DNA from: Candidatus Gemmiger excrementigallinarum
Lineage (GTDB): Bacteria > Bacillota > Clostridia > Oscillospirales > Ruminococcaceae
DNA length: 64,000 nt
Assembly: GCA_019116445.1 (NCBI GenBank)
Contig: DXBP01000019.1
Span: forward strand, 53,913 to 117,912
Reading direction: 5' to 3'
Each line of letters begins with the position of its first letter. Position 1 is the first letter of the stretch. The notes beneath the pieces are model-generated. The model did not search any database, was not told where the DNA came from, and saw only the letters and a program-made list of their open reading frames with translations. Below, piece by piece: positions 46,801 through 56,481 of this stretch. A program made the position numbers and the translations under genes.

Positions 46801-47982
46801 ATGGCTGACCTGAACAAGGAATTGGATCTGAACGTGCCCGCCGCCCCGACGCTGACTTTTGACGCGGCGCCTGCGCCGAGTCTGACGCTGGACCCCGCTG
46901 CCGACGAAAAAGTGGTGGAAGAAGCCAAGAAAGCGGAACCCGTCAAGGTGGAGGATACCCCCCTGAGCCCCGAAGAACAGAAGATGGTGGACGATTTTGC
47001 CGAGAAGATCGACATCACCAACTCCCAGATGGTGCTGCAGTACGGCGCTGCAAGCCAGAAAAAACTCAGCGATTTTTCTGAAACGGCGCTTTCCCGGGTC
47101 AAGACCAAGGATATGGGCGAAACCGGCGATCTGATCACCGGTCTGATTGCCGAACTGCAGGGATTTGACGCCAACGCCGAGCAGCCCAAGGGCATTTTCG
47201 GATTCTTCAAAAAAGCAAGCAATAACATTGAGCAGCTCAAGACCCGGTACGAAAGCGCCGACAAAAACGTGGAGCGCATCCGTGCCCAGCTGGAAGACCA
47301 CCAGGTCACCCTGATGAAGGACATCACCATGCTGGACAAAATGTACCAGCTGAATCTGGTCTACTTCAAGGAACTGACGATGTATATTCTGGCGGGCAAG
47401 AAAAAGCTGGCCGCCGTACGCGCCGGGGAACTGAAGGCCGCCCAGGAGAAAGCCCAGCGCACCCAGCTGCCGGAGGACGCCCAGGCGGCCCGGGATCTGG
47501 CCGATCTCTGCGATCGCTTTGAAAAGAAACTCTATGATCTGGAACTGACCCGCAATGTTTCCATCCAGATGGGTCCGCAGATCCGCCTGATCCAGTCCAA
47601 CGATACCATGATGGCGGAAAAGATCCAGACCACCATCGTGAATACCATTCCGCTGTGGAAAAACCAGATGGTGCTGGCCCTGGGCATTGCCCACAGCCAG
47701 GAAGCCATGAAGGCCGAGCGCGCCGTTACCGACGCCACCAACGAACTGCTCAAGCGCAACGCAGCCACCCTCAAACAGGGCACCATCGATATTGCCAAGG
47801 AATCCGAGCGCGGCATTGTGGATATCGAAACGCTGCAGCAGACCAACAAGCAGCTGATCGAAACGCTGGACGAGCTGAACAAGATCCGCGCCGACGGCAA
47901 GGCCAAGCGCGCCACGGCCGAGCAGGAACTGGGCCGCATCGAAGGCGAACTGCGCGCCAAACTGCTGGAGATCAACAACTGA
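46801..47982 (+). CDS. Toxic anion resistance protein (TelA family)
   Basis: IDITNSQMVLQYGAASQKKLSDFSETALSRVKTKDMGETGDLITGLIAELQGFD, FKKASNNIEQLKTRYESADKNVERI. Confidence 0.9.
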   Translation: MADLNKELDLNVPAAPTLTFDAAPAPSLTLDPAADEKVVEEAKKAEPVKVEDTPLSPEEQKMVDDFAEKIDITNSQMVLQYGAASQKKLSDFSETALSRVKTKDMGETGDLITGLIAELQGFDANAEQPKGIFGFFKKASNNIEQLKTRYESADKNVERIRAQLEDHQVTLMKDITMLDKMYQLNLVYFKELTMYILAGKKKLAAVRAGELKAAQEKAQRTQLPEDAQAARDLADLCDRFEKKLYDLELTRNVSIQMGPQIRLIQSNDTMMAEKIQTTIVNTIPLWKNQMVLALGIAHSQEAMKAERAVTDATNELLKRNAATLKQGTIDIAKESERGIVDIETLQQTNKQLIETLDELNKIRADGKAKRATAEQELGRIEGELRAKLLEINN

Positions 47983-48017
47983 CCGCCTGAGCGGCACTTT
48001 GCAACAGAGGAGCAGCC

Positions 48018-48689
48018 ATGCAACTCGAACAACAGGAAACTTTTGTCATCCACGGCCCGCAGCTGGAGGTGTTCGGCGAACTGGAAACCAGACTTCCGCC
48101 GCCCGCCAAAAAGCGGCCGGTGGCGGCGTTGGTGCTGGTCGTGCTGGCACTGGTGTCGGTGTTCGGCATCGGTGGTGCACGCCTGAAGGGCGTGCGCAGC
48201 AGCACAGCGCAGATATACAGCGCGCAGCAGGATGAGTACGGCCACAGCATCCAGGGGGATTTTGCGGCCCAGACCGATGCTGCCGCCAGCCTGATCCGGG
48301 TGGCGGGGAACGTGCTGGGCGAGCAGGACGCCGATGTCCTGAATGCCCAGGCGGCGCTGGATGCCTGGAATGCCCAGGCATCTGCGGACCAGCCTGCCGT
48401 GCAGTATCAGCTGAACACAACGCTTTCGGGCGCGGTGGATATTCTGTATACCGCGGCGGCTGACAGCGCCGACAGCAAGGCCAAAGGCCAGCTGGATGAC
48501 TTGTACGATGGCTTCACCTCGGCCCAGGCGACCATCCAGCGGGCAGCGGCCGACTACAATACCCGGGCCGAGTCTTACAACAAAACGGCCGCGGCCTTCC
48601 CGGCGAATGTCCTGGCGGGGCTGTGGGATGCAGGCCCCCTGCAGACCTTCGCACCCGCCGATTTTGCAACGGATACGACAGGAAAGTAA
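48018..48689 (+). CDS. LemA-like membrane-anchored protein
   Basis: N-terminal TM; C-terminal RAAADYNTRAESYNKTAAAFPANVLAGLWDAGPLQTF matches the LemA YN..YN...FP signature. Confidence 0.65.
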   Translation: MQLEQQETFVIHGPQLEVFGELETRLPPPAKKRPVAALVLVVLALVSVFGIGGARLKGVRSSTAQIYSAQQDEYGHSIQGDFAAQTDAAASLIRVAGNVLGEQDADVLNAQAALDAWNAQASADQPAVQYQLNTTLSGAVDILYTAAADSADSKAKGQLDDLYDGFTSAQATIQRAAADYNTRAESYNKTAAAFPANVLAGLWDAGPLQTFAPADFATDTTGK

Positions 48690-49649
48690 ATGATGAAACA
48701 GGAAATGAAGAAACTGCTTCGCCGCACATTGGCGGCTGCTGCGGCGCTGTGCCTGCTGACGGCAGGGGCAACAACGGCGCTGGCGGCACCGGAACTGAAC
48801 CCATATACCGCAGTGAATGATTATGCCAATATCCTCTCTTCGCCAACTGAAAATTATGTAGAGGATATATCGGAAGCGCTGCAGGATACCTGCGGTGCGC
48901 AGATCGGTGTATACACCACCGAGTATATCGGAAATTCCACTATGGAAGGCTACGCCTACGATGTGCTCAACACCTGGGGTCTGGGTTCTGCCGACAAGGA
49001 CAACGGTGTGCTCCTGCTGTTGGTACCGGGGGAGGACAATTATTATGTTATCCGCGGTGCCGGGCTGGAAGCCCAGCTCACCATCCGCAGACTGGGCACC
49101 ATCCTGGACGAGGATATGGAACCGAGTTGGGTTGAACAGGATTACAACACTGGAACACAAAAAACAGTACGAGCTATCGCTGAAGAACTTTGCAGCATCT
49201 ACGGGATTCCGCTCTCGACGCTGGACAATGCAGCTCAGATGCCTTCTCCTCCAGAAAATCAGGGCATGAGCCCCGTGACGGTAGTTCTGATTCTTTTTGC
49301 GGTGTTCCTTGTGATCGCACTGCTGGTCAGCGTTACCCGTCCCCGTGGCCCGCGCCCGCCTCGTGGCGGTGGTGGCGGATTCGGCAGCGGGCTGTTCTGG
49401 TATAGCCTAGGCCAGGCTTCCCGCCCGCGCTATCCCCGGCGTCCGCCGCCTCCGCCGCCCGGCTTCGGCCCGGGACCCGGCGGCTACGGTGGTTACGGCG
49501 GACCCCGTCCCGGTGGAGTGGGAAGATCCCGCCCCGGCGGGTTCGGCGGTCCCCGTCCCGGGGGTGGCTTTGGCGGTGCCCGCCCCGGCGGCGGATTCCG
49601 TCCGGGTGGCGGTTCCAGTCGCGGCGGCGGCGTAGGACGCCGTCACTGA
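48690..49649 (+). CDS. TPM domain protein (YgcG-like) with TM and Gly/Pro/Arg-rich tail
   Basis: VNDYANILSSPTENYVEDISEALQDTCGAQIGVYTTEYIGNSTMEGYAYDVLNTWGLGSADKDNGVLLLL, TM, tail RPGGFGGPRPGGGFGGARPGGGFRPGGGSSRGGGVGRRH. Confidence 0.88.
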   Translation: MMKQEMKKLLRRTLAAAAALCLLTAGATTALAAPELNPYTAVNDYANILSSPTENYVEDISEALQDTCGAQIGVYTTEYIGNSTMEGYAYDVLNTWGLGSADKDNGVLLLLVPGEDNYYVIRGAGLEAQLTIRRLGTILDEDMEPSWVEQDYNTGTQKTVRAIAEELCSIYGIPLSTLDNAAQMPSPPENQGMSPVTVVLILFAVFLVIALLVSVTRPRGPRPPRGGGGGFGSGLFWYSLGQASRPRYPRRPPPPPPGFGPGPGGYGGYGGPRPGGVGRSRPGGFGGPRPGGGFGGARPGGGFRPGGGSSRGGGVGRRH

Positions 49650-49667
49650 CAATTCCAAATCGATCCG

Positions 49668-49695
49668 GCGGCCCGCACTGTGCGGGCCGCTTTTT
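49668..49695 (+). terminator. Terminator after TPM-domain gene
   Basis: GCGGCCCGCACTGTGCGGGCCGCTTTTT. Confidence 0.75.
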
Positions 49696-49713
49696 GTAAA
49701 GGGAGAAACGGTT

Positions 49714-50478
49714 ATGTCCCAATTGGCTGTAATCACCGGTGCCAGTTCCGGTATCGGTGCAGAATTTGCACGCCAGCTTTCGGCACAGGGGTATGCACTG
49801 CTGCTGGTGGCCCGGCGTGCCGAGCGGATGCAGGCCCTTGCCGCATCCCTGCCGACGCGGTGTGAGATTTTCCCGGCGGACCTCTCCAAAGCTGAAGAAT
49901 GTGACCGCCTGATGCAGGCGCTGCAGTCCCGCAGGGTGGAACTCTTTATCAACAATGCCGGTTTCGGGGAATGCGGTGATTTTCTGGAAATCGGGCTGGA
50001 CCGGGAACTGGATATGGTGGATGTAAATATCCGCGCCATGCATATTCTGACCAAACGCATGGTACAAAAAATGCAGCAGCAGGGTGGGGGTGCACTGCTC
50101 AACGTGGGTTCCAGCGCGGGTCTGCTGCCTGCAGGACCCTATATGGCGACCTATTATGCCACCAAGGCGTATGTGGTCAGCCTGAGCCGGGCGGTGGCGG
50201 CAGAACTGCGCGCTGCGGGCAGCTCCGTGTATGTGGGATGCCTTTGCCCGGGGCCGGTCAACACGGAATTCAACGCTGTGGCCCATGTAAAATTTGCCTT
50301 GCCGGGTATTTCGGCCGCGGATTGTGTGCGGTGCGCGCTGGCGGGAATCCGCCGCCGCAAAACCGTTATCGTACCGGGACGGATAATGGCAGCCGGTATG
50401 TCCTTGAGCCGCCTGGTACCGTGCGGAGCTTTGATTCGCATAACGGCCCGCCAGCAAAAACGAAAACTGGGCGGCTGA
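49714..50478 (+). CDS. SDR family NAD(P)-dependent oxidoreductase
   Basis: LAVITGASSGIGAEFARQLSAQGYALLLVARR, NNAGFGE, YYATKAYVVSLSRAVAAEL. Confidence 0.92.
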   Translation: MSQLAVITGASSGIGAEFARQLSAQGYALLLVARRAERMQALAASLPTRCEIFPADLSKAEECDRLMQALQSRRVELFINNAGFGECGDFLEIGLDRELDMVDVNIRAMHILTKRMVQKMQQQGGGALLNVGSSAGLLPAGPYMATYYATKAYVVSLSRAVAAELRAAGSSVYVGCLCPGPVNTEFNAVAHVKFALPGISAADCVRCALAGIRRRKTVIVPGRIMAAGMSLSRLVPCGALIRITARQQKRKLGG

Positions 50479-50494
50479 AAACCGCAACAGGCGT

Positions 50495-50519
50495 GGGAGC
50501 CGGTTCCGGCTCCCTTTTT
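50495..50519 (+). terminator. Terminator after SDR gene
   Basis: GGGAGCCGGTTCCGGCTCCCTTTTT. Confidence 0.7.
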
Positions 50520-50646
50520 GTGGTAAAATCTGCCTTGTGCACTGCGGGGGAAAATCTTGCGATTGCCCCCTGTTTTTATTGGCAGAATTGTGCTATAATC
50601 ATACTGATTCCATGCATTTTTGCCTGGGGAGAAGGGAGGGGCGTCT

Positions 50647-51810
50647 ATGCCGACCCCGCAACGACCCGGAACTGACCGTTCCCGTCAGTCCCGGATGCAA
50701 AATGAATATACCTGGCAGGGCGGATGGGCGCACCCCGAATCGCCGCGTCCTTCCGGTGGACAACCGGGCGGCCGTGCGCCGCTTACACCGCAACAGCAGC
50801 GCGCCCTGGCCCGCCGTCGCCGGGAACGCCGCCGTCGTCGCCGCCGCACACTTGCCATCGGTACCGCTGGCGGGATTCTGGTGTTATCCGGTATCATCAC
50901 CCTGTTGTTGCCCAAAAGTGTGACCCAGGGGGAAACTCCGGCGGAATCCACCGCCACCGGCAGTACCCAGCTGGTGGCACCGCTGCCCTATGGCGGTGCC
51001 GACCAGGGAACCACCGATGCCGCAACCCCGGCCATCAACTGGGGCACCGTCGGCCCTGTGCAGCAGACGGCGGAGGGAGTCTATACCTACACGGCAGTGC
51101 CGGCAGCCCCGGCTTCGCTGCCGGAATTCGGTCGGGTGGATACCTCCTGGTTTGCCGATGCAGCCTTCCTGGGAGATTCGCTGACTGCCGGTTTCTGCGA
51201 AAGCGAATACAACATCGATGTGGGTGGTGCGCTGATCTGCGGCTATGAGGGCATCAGCCCCAACTCCATCGTCAACCGGACCACCGTTACCAGTCCCGAC
51301 CGCGGCGACGAAGTGGCGATGGATGTACTGACCAACGCACAGCCTGCCAAGCTGTATATCCTCATCGGCACCAACGCGCTGGTAACCACCGGCAACGACG
51401 AGAGTTTCCTGAAATACTATGGCCGTATGCTGGACGATCTGCGGGAAGCCCTGCCGAACACGACGTTTTATGTGCAGTCCATTCTGGCGGCCACACAGGA
51501 GAAAGTGGCGGACGATGCGCCCGGTCTGGCACCGGACCGTCTTGCCACGATCAATGCGGCGATCCAAAGCCTGTGTGCCGAGCGCGGCTGTTATTTCCTG
51601 GATCTCAACGCAGAATTCCGGGACGAGTCCGGGTATCTGCTCAGCGACTATGCACAGCCCGACGGCGTCCATCTGACGGTTTCGGGTTACAACAAATGGG
51701 TCAGTTACCTGTGCACCCATGTGCCGTATAACAAAAACAATCCCTATCAGGCCGGCAGCACCTATTATCTGAGTGATGACGTCAAACAGCTGCTGGCCGA
51801 CATTCCCTGA
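50647..51810 (+). CDS. Membrane-anchored SGNH/GDSL hydrolase
   Basis: Arg-rich cytoplasmic N-terminus, TM, AAFLGDSLTAGFCES, ILIGTNAL, DGVHLTVSGYNKWVSYL. Confidence 0.88.
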   Translation: MPTPQRPGTDRSRQSRMQNEYTWQGGWAHPESPRPSGGQPGGRAPLTPQQQRALARRRRERRRRRRRTLAIGTAGGILVLSGIITLLLPKSVTQGETPAESTATGSTQLVAPLPYGGADQGTTDAATPAINWGTVGPVQQTAEGVYTYTAVPAAPASLPEFGRVDTSWFADAAFLGDSLTAGFCESEYNIDVGGALICGYEGISPNSIVNRTTVTSPDRGDEVAMDVLTNAQPAKLYILIGTNALVTTGNDESFLKYYGRMLDDLREALPNTTFYVQSILAATQEKVADDAPGLAPDRLATINAAIQSLCAERGCYFLDLNAEFRDESGYLLSDYAQPDGVHLTVSGYNKWVSYLCTHVPYNKNNPYQAGSTYYLSDDVKQLLADIP

Positions 51811-51827
51811 ACGAAAGAGGAGAGATC

Positions 51828-53084
51828 ATGGCAAATCAGGAGGAAGAATCCCGTTATACCGACCCCAGCCATCCGTACAGCGGCAGCGGCAACCGCTACC
51901 AGAATCGCTACAACCGTAACGAGGAATACCACCGGGGCGATGGACCGTTCCAGTTCCCGTGGTGGGCCGTCATCATTGGGTTTGTGGTGTGGTGGCCGCT
52001 GGGCTTCATTTTTATGGCACTGAACGCTGCCATGCGCAAAGGGCGCCTGGGCGGTTTTGAACAGGCGGCCCGCAAGCGCACCCGGGATATTTCCTGGAAT
52101 GTAGACCCGGTGTATGTCCGCCAGGGATCGGAACAACCCACCCAGGAAACGACCAAACAAAAAACAACCAAACGCCGGAGAAAGTCCAAGAGCAAAAACG
52201 ACGGCGGTTCGGGACTGACCACAGGGCTGGTCATTGCCGGTGTGGCCCTGGCTGCGTTCAGCCTGATGGCATTGCCCGATGCCTTGTTTTGGCTGCCGGA
52301 TGCCCTGCTGGAAGGCGGATATTACTGGGGCTGGTTGCTGGAAGAATCCATTCCGGTGCTTATGATGCTCACGGGCGGGATCGGCTGCCTGGCGGGGGCG
52401 CATATTGTGCGTACCAACCGCCGGATGCGCAAAAAGATCGACAATATCGTCGGAGATGCCAAGTACATGGCCATCGAGGATATTGCGGCCTCCGTGCCCT
52501 GCAGTTATGAAAAATGCTGCAAACATCTGGAGAACTGCATCGACAGCGGTGTTTTTGGCCCGGAAGCCTATCTGGATATGCGCCGCCGCTGCCTGGTGGT
52601 GGAAGGCAAGGCCCCGGACCCGCAGCCGGCACCGGCCCCCAAACCCGAAACGCCGGCCACGGAACAGGACCCCTACCAGAAGATCTTGCGGGAACTGTGC
52701 CGCGTCAATGACGCCATCCCCGACGAGGATATGAGCGACAAGATCAGCCGCCTGGAAGCAGTTTCGGCCAAGATTTTTGAACAGGCCAAATCCGATCCCG
52801 ACAAATTGCCGCGGATGCGCAAGTTCATGGACTACTATCTGCCCACCTCGCTGAAACTGTTGCAGACCTATGCCGAACTGGATGCCCAGGGCGTGGAGGG
52901 GGAAAACATCACAGAATCCAAGCACCGCATCGAGCAGACGATGGACACCCTGGTTCATGCCTTTGAAACCCAGCTGGACCAGCTGTTCCAGGAGGACGCG
53001 ATGGATGTGAGTGCCGACATTGATGTGATGGAAAATATGCTGCGTGCCGACGGACTCACCGGTGACACGCCGTTCAAACTGTAA
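51828..53084 (+). CDS. XpaC-like family protein, longer paralogue
   Basis: C-terminal RMRKFMDYYLPTSLKLLQTYAELDAQGVEGENITES...FETQLDQLFQEDAMDVSADIDVMENML aligns with 46142..46771. Confidence 0.8.
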   Translation: MANQEEESRYTDPSHPYSGSGNRYQNRYNRNEEYHRGDGPFQFPWWAVIIGFVVWWPLGFIFMALNAAMRKGRLGGFEQAARKRTRDISWNVDPVYVRQGSEQPTQETTKQKTTKRRRKSKSKNDGGSGLTTGLVIAGVALAAFSLMALPDALFWLPDALLEGGYYWGWLLEESIPVLMMLTGGIGCLAGAHIVRTNRRMRKKIDNIVGDAKYMAIEDIAASVPCSYEKCCKHLENCIDSGVFGPEAYLDMRRRCLVVEGKAPDPQPAPAPKPETPATEQDPYQKILRELCRVNDAIPDEDMSDKISRLEAVSAKIFEQAKSDPDKLPRMRKFMDYYLPTSLKLLQTYAELDAQGVEGENITESKHRIEQTMDTLVHAFETQLDQLFQEDAMDVSADIDVMENMLRADGLTGDTPFKL

Positions 53085-53106
53085 AACAGGGGAGAGAACC
53101 GAACCC

Positions 53107-53907
53107 ATGCAACGTCAACCTGAAGGCCAGCTGCGCACCAGCTGGGGCCACTTCAAAAAATACCGCCCGCTGATCCGGGAACTGGTCACCCGTGACCTCA
53201 AGGTCAAATACCGCCGCAGCTTTCTGGGCTATGTGTGGAGCATCCTCAATCCGCTGCTCATGATGCTGCTGCAGACGCTGGTCTTTTCGTACATGTTCCG
53301 CTTTGATATTCCCAACTATCCGCTGTACCTGATCTGCGGCAACACGCTGTTCAATTTCTTTAACGAAAGTACTAATATGGGTATGGGCAGCGTGCTGGGC
53401 AATTCTTCGCTGATCAAAAAAGTGTACGTGCCCAAGTTTATTTTTCCCATCAGCCGGGTGGTGTCCAGTTTTGTGAACCTGTTGTTCAGCCTGGTGGCCA
53501 TTGTGCTGGTCATGCTCATTACCCGTTCGCCCATCTATCCCACGCTGCTGCTGGTCTGGGCTCCGCTGCTGCTGCTCTTCCTGTTCTGCTGCGGCATGGC
53601 GCTGCTGCTGTCGGCCCTGGCAGTGTATTTCCGGGATCTGCAGTACCTCTACGGTATTGTGACCATGGCCTGGATGTACGCCACGCCGCTGTTCTACCCG
53701 CTGTCACAGCTGCCCGGTTTTATGCAGCAGATCGTTAAATTGAACCCGCTGTATCACTACATCAACTGTATGCGCTGCCTGGTCATGTACGGCTTTGTGC
53801 CGGGGCCCAACACCTGGTTTGCCTGTGTGGCCTGCGCTGTGGTTATGGTGGTGCTGGGGCTGGCGGCGTTCCGCAAGCTGCAGCGCAACTTTATTCTGTA
53901 TCTGTAA
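53107..53907 (+). CDS. ABC-2 type polysaccharide export permease (Wzm/TagG-like)
   Basis: LIRELVTRDLKVKYRRSFLGYVWSILNPLLMMLLQTLVFSYMFRFDIPNYPLYLICGNTLFNFFNEST. Confidence 0.92.
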   Translation: MQRQPEGQLRTSWGHFKKYRPLIRELVTRDLKVKYRRSFLGYVWSILNPLLMMLLQTLVFSYMFRFDIPNYPLYLICGNTLFNFFNESTNMGMGSVLGNSSLIKKVYVPKFIFPISRVVSSFVNLLFSLVAIVLVMLITRSPIYPTLLLVWAPLLLLFLFCCGMALLLSALAVYFRDLQYLYGIVTMAWMYATPLFYPLSQLPGFMQQIVKLNPLYHYINCMRCLVMYGFVPGPNTWFACVACAVVMVVLGLAAFRKLQRNFILYL

Positions 53908-53920
53908 GGAGCCGCCCATT

Positions 53921-54661
53921 ATGCCCATCATTCAGGTGCAAAATGTATCCATGCGCTTCAACCTTGCGCAGGAAAAAACCGAAACACTCAAGGAATACAC
54001 CGTAAAGCTGCTCAAACACCAGCTTTTCTTCAATGAATTCTACGCTCTGCAGGATGTTTCTTTCTCCATCGAACAGGGCGAGTCCGTGGCGCTCATCGGC
54101 CGCAACGGCAGCGGCAAAAGTACCATGCTCAAGCTGATCGCGGGGGTTATGTATCCCACCCGCGGCAAGGTGCAGGTCAACGGCGAAATTGCCCCGCTGA
54201 TCGAACTGGGCGCCGGGTTTGACCTGGAACTCACTGCCCGGGAGAATGTTTTCCTCAACGGTGCGGTGCTGGGTCACGACCGTGATTATATGGAAGAACA
54301 CTTCAATAATATCATTGACTTTGCCGAACTCTGGGACTTTGTGGATGTGCCGGTGAAAAATTACTCCAGCGGCATGATTGCCCGTCTGGGCTTTTCCATT
54401 GCCACCGAGGTGGAGGCCGAGATCCTGGCCTGTGACGAGATCCTCTCGGTGGGCGATTTTATGTTCCAGCAGAAATGCCACCAACGGATGGAGAAGATGC
54501 TCTCCGGCGGAACGACCCTGCTCTTTGTCAGCCACGATATCAACCAGGTCAAGCAGCTGTGCAAGCGCGCCATCTGGATCGACCACGGACACCTGCGGGG
54601 GGACGGCCCGGCGGAGGAAGTCTGCGATGCTTATGTGGCGGCGATGCAGCGCGGCGAATAA
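53921..54661 (+). CDS. Polysaccharide export ABC ATP-binding protein (Wzt/TagH-like)
   Basis: VALIGRNGSGKSTMLKLIAGVMYPTRGKVQVNGEIAPLIELGAGFDLELTARENVFLNGAVLGHDRDYM. Confidence 0.94.
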   Translation: MPIIQVQNVSMRFNLAQEKTETLKEYTVKLLKHQLFFNEFYALQDVSFSIEQGESVALIGRNGSGKSTMLKLIAGVMYPTRGKVQVNGEIAPLIELGAGFDLELTARENVFLNGAVLGHDRDYMEEHFNNIIDFAELWDFVDVPVKNYSSGMIARLGFSIATEVEAEILACDEILSVGDFMFQQKCHQRMEKMLSGGTTLLFVSHDINQVKQLCKRAIWIDHGHLRGDGPAEEVCDAYVAAMQRGE

Positions 54662-54669
54662 GGAGCTCT

Positions 54670-56463
54670 ATGACAAAGAACAAGATACTGAATCGAAAGC
54701 AAAACATACTGCGGGAGTGCCTTGTGGTGCTTTTGCTGGTGGCTGCTGTGGCGGTTTCGGAGTATTACTGGTTTCAGCTCTGGCGGCTGGACTGGCACGC
54801 CCCGATGCTGTACGGCGGTGATGGAATCTATTGGGTCGGGCAGGTGCAGCGCAGCTATGGCGACCTGACCGGCTCGCTGGGGTGGCCTTTTTACCAGCCG
54901 CCCAATCCCTACGACCCCAACTACGATCTGATCTATGATCTGTTTGTTGCCTTCGTGGGGCTGTTTACCAAAGATACCGGCATCGTATTCAACCTCTATG
55001 TGCTGGTTATTCCCTTTGCCAACGCGCTGGCCGGCTACGCGGTATTCCGCATGGTGGGTATGCGCCGCTGGCTTTCTTTTGCGTTTGGGCTGACCTTCGG
55101 CCTGTGTCCCTATGTGCAACAGCGCCTGGGCGGTCACATGATGCTGGCGGCCGTGGAATTCGTGCCGTTCTCGGTACTGCTGTGCCTCTGGTGTGCCGAG
55201 GACCCTTCCTTCGGACGTCCCGGCAAAGGCTTTTTCCGCAACCGGCGCAACTGGCTGGCCATCGCCTTTGCCTGGGGCATTGCCAACAATGGCGCGGCCT
55301 ACTATCCCTATTTCACCTGCTTCTTCCTGTGCATCACGGCACTTTGCCTGATCCTGCGGGATCGCAAACTTTCCGCCGGTGTGCCGTGCTTTTTGACCAT
55401 TGCAGAAATCGTCCTGTGGATGATCCCCGATTTCTTCCCCATGGTGCTGGGTATGCTGGCGGGGGTGGGCAGTACGCTGACCAACGGCGTCTACCGCAGT
55501 CCCATCGGTGCCGATATTTACAGTCTGCGTATCAGCAGTTTGCTGCTTTCCCCCAACGGATACGGCTGGGATAAACTGGCCAACTGGCTGAAACAGTATT
55601 TCCATCTGCTGGCCACCGATGAAGGTCCCATGTACAACGAAAATTCCTACGGCTATCTTGGCATCGTGGGTGTTGTGGGCTTTCTGGTGCTGCTGGTGCT
55701 GCTGTTCCGCAACTATGACTGGCGCGCGGGCAAGACCCAGGCACCGCAGATGGGCGACCGTGTGTGGCTTTTGGGGCGGCTGAGTGTGGCCGCTTTGCTG
55801 TTGGCTTCCATCGCAAGTTTCGGTGGACTGATCGGAATTCTGGTGCGGTTCATCCGTGGTTATAACCGTATCAGCCCGTACATTGCCTTCTTTGCGCTGC
55901 TGGCGGTGGGGCTTTGGGCCGAACACTGGCTGCAGACCCACACAGGGCGCGGTAAACGGATTTTTACGGTGGTACTGGCGCTGGTGCTGGCCTACAGTTA
56001 TTGGGAACAGCAGGGACTTTTCGTGCCGAAATATGAAGAAGTCCAGACCATGTGGTACCAGGATCAGGAATTCATGGAGCGGGTAGAGGAGGTCACCCAG
56101 GAAAACGACGTGATCTTCCAGCTGCCGTATATGAAAAACTTTGAGAACGGTTCCCTGAACAATATGTGGGACTACACCCAGCTGCGGGCGCCGCTGCACA
56201 GCGATTCGCTGCGTTTCAGCTACGGTGCCGGCTACGGCACCGAAAATGACGTCTGGTATAAGGAAACCAGCGAACTGCCGCCCGACGAGATGGTGGCGGA
56301 ACTTCGGGCACAGGGAGTGGCCGGTATCTATCTGAATCTGGATGGCTATGCGGTGGAAGAACAGCAGCAGACGCTGGATTCCCTGGTAGAGGCGGCTGGA
56401 TGCAACCCGCAGGATGTGCTCGAACACGAAAGCGGTATGATCTATTACATTCCGCTGGAATAA
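54670..56463 (+). CDS. Large polytopic membrane protein, GT-C/YfhO-like
   Basis: LYGGDGIYWVGQVQRSYGDLTGSLGWPFYQPPNPYDPNYDLIYDLFVAFVGLF..., multi-TM with C-terminal extracellular domain. Confidence 0.7.
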   Translation: MTKNKILNRKQNILRECLVVLLLVAAVAVSEYYWFQLWRLDWHAPMLYGGDGIYWVGQVQRSYGDLTGSLGWPFYQPPNPYDPNYDLIYDLFVAFVGLFTKDTGIVFNLYVLVIPFANALAGYAVFRMVGMRRWLSFAFGLTFGLCPYVQQRLGGHMMLAAVEFVPFSVLLCLWCAEDPSFGRPGKGFFRNRRNWLAIAFAWGIANNGAAYYPYFTCFFLCITALCLILRDRKLSAGVPCFLTIAEIVLWMIPDFFPMVLGMLAGVGSTLTNGVYRSPIGADIYSLRISSLLLSPNGYGWDKLANWLKQYFHLLATDEGPMYNENSYGYLGIVGVVGFLVLLVLLFRNYDWRAGKTQAPQMGDRVWLLGRLSVAALLLASIASFGGLIGILVRFIRGYNRISPYIAFFALLAVGLWAEHWLQTHTGRGKRIFTVVLALVLAYSYWEQQGLFVPKYEEVQTMWYQDQEFMERVEEVTQENDVIFQLPYMKNFENGSLNNMWDYTQLRAPLHSDSLRFSYGAGYGTENDVWYKETSELPPDEMVAELRAQGVAGIYLNLDGYAVEEQQQTLDSLVEAAGCNPQDVLEHESGMIYYIPLE

Positions 56464-56481
56464 ACACGACGGGGTAGAGGA

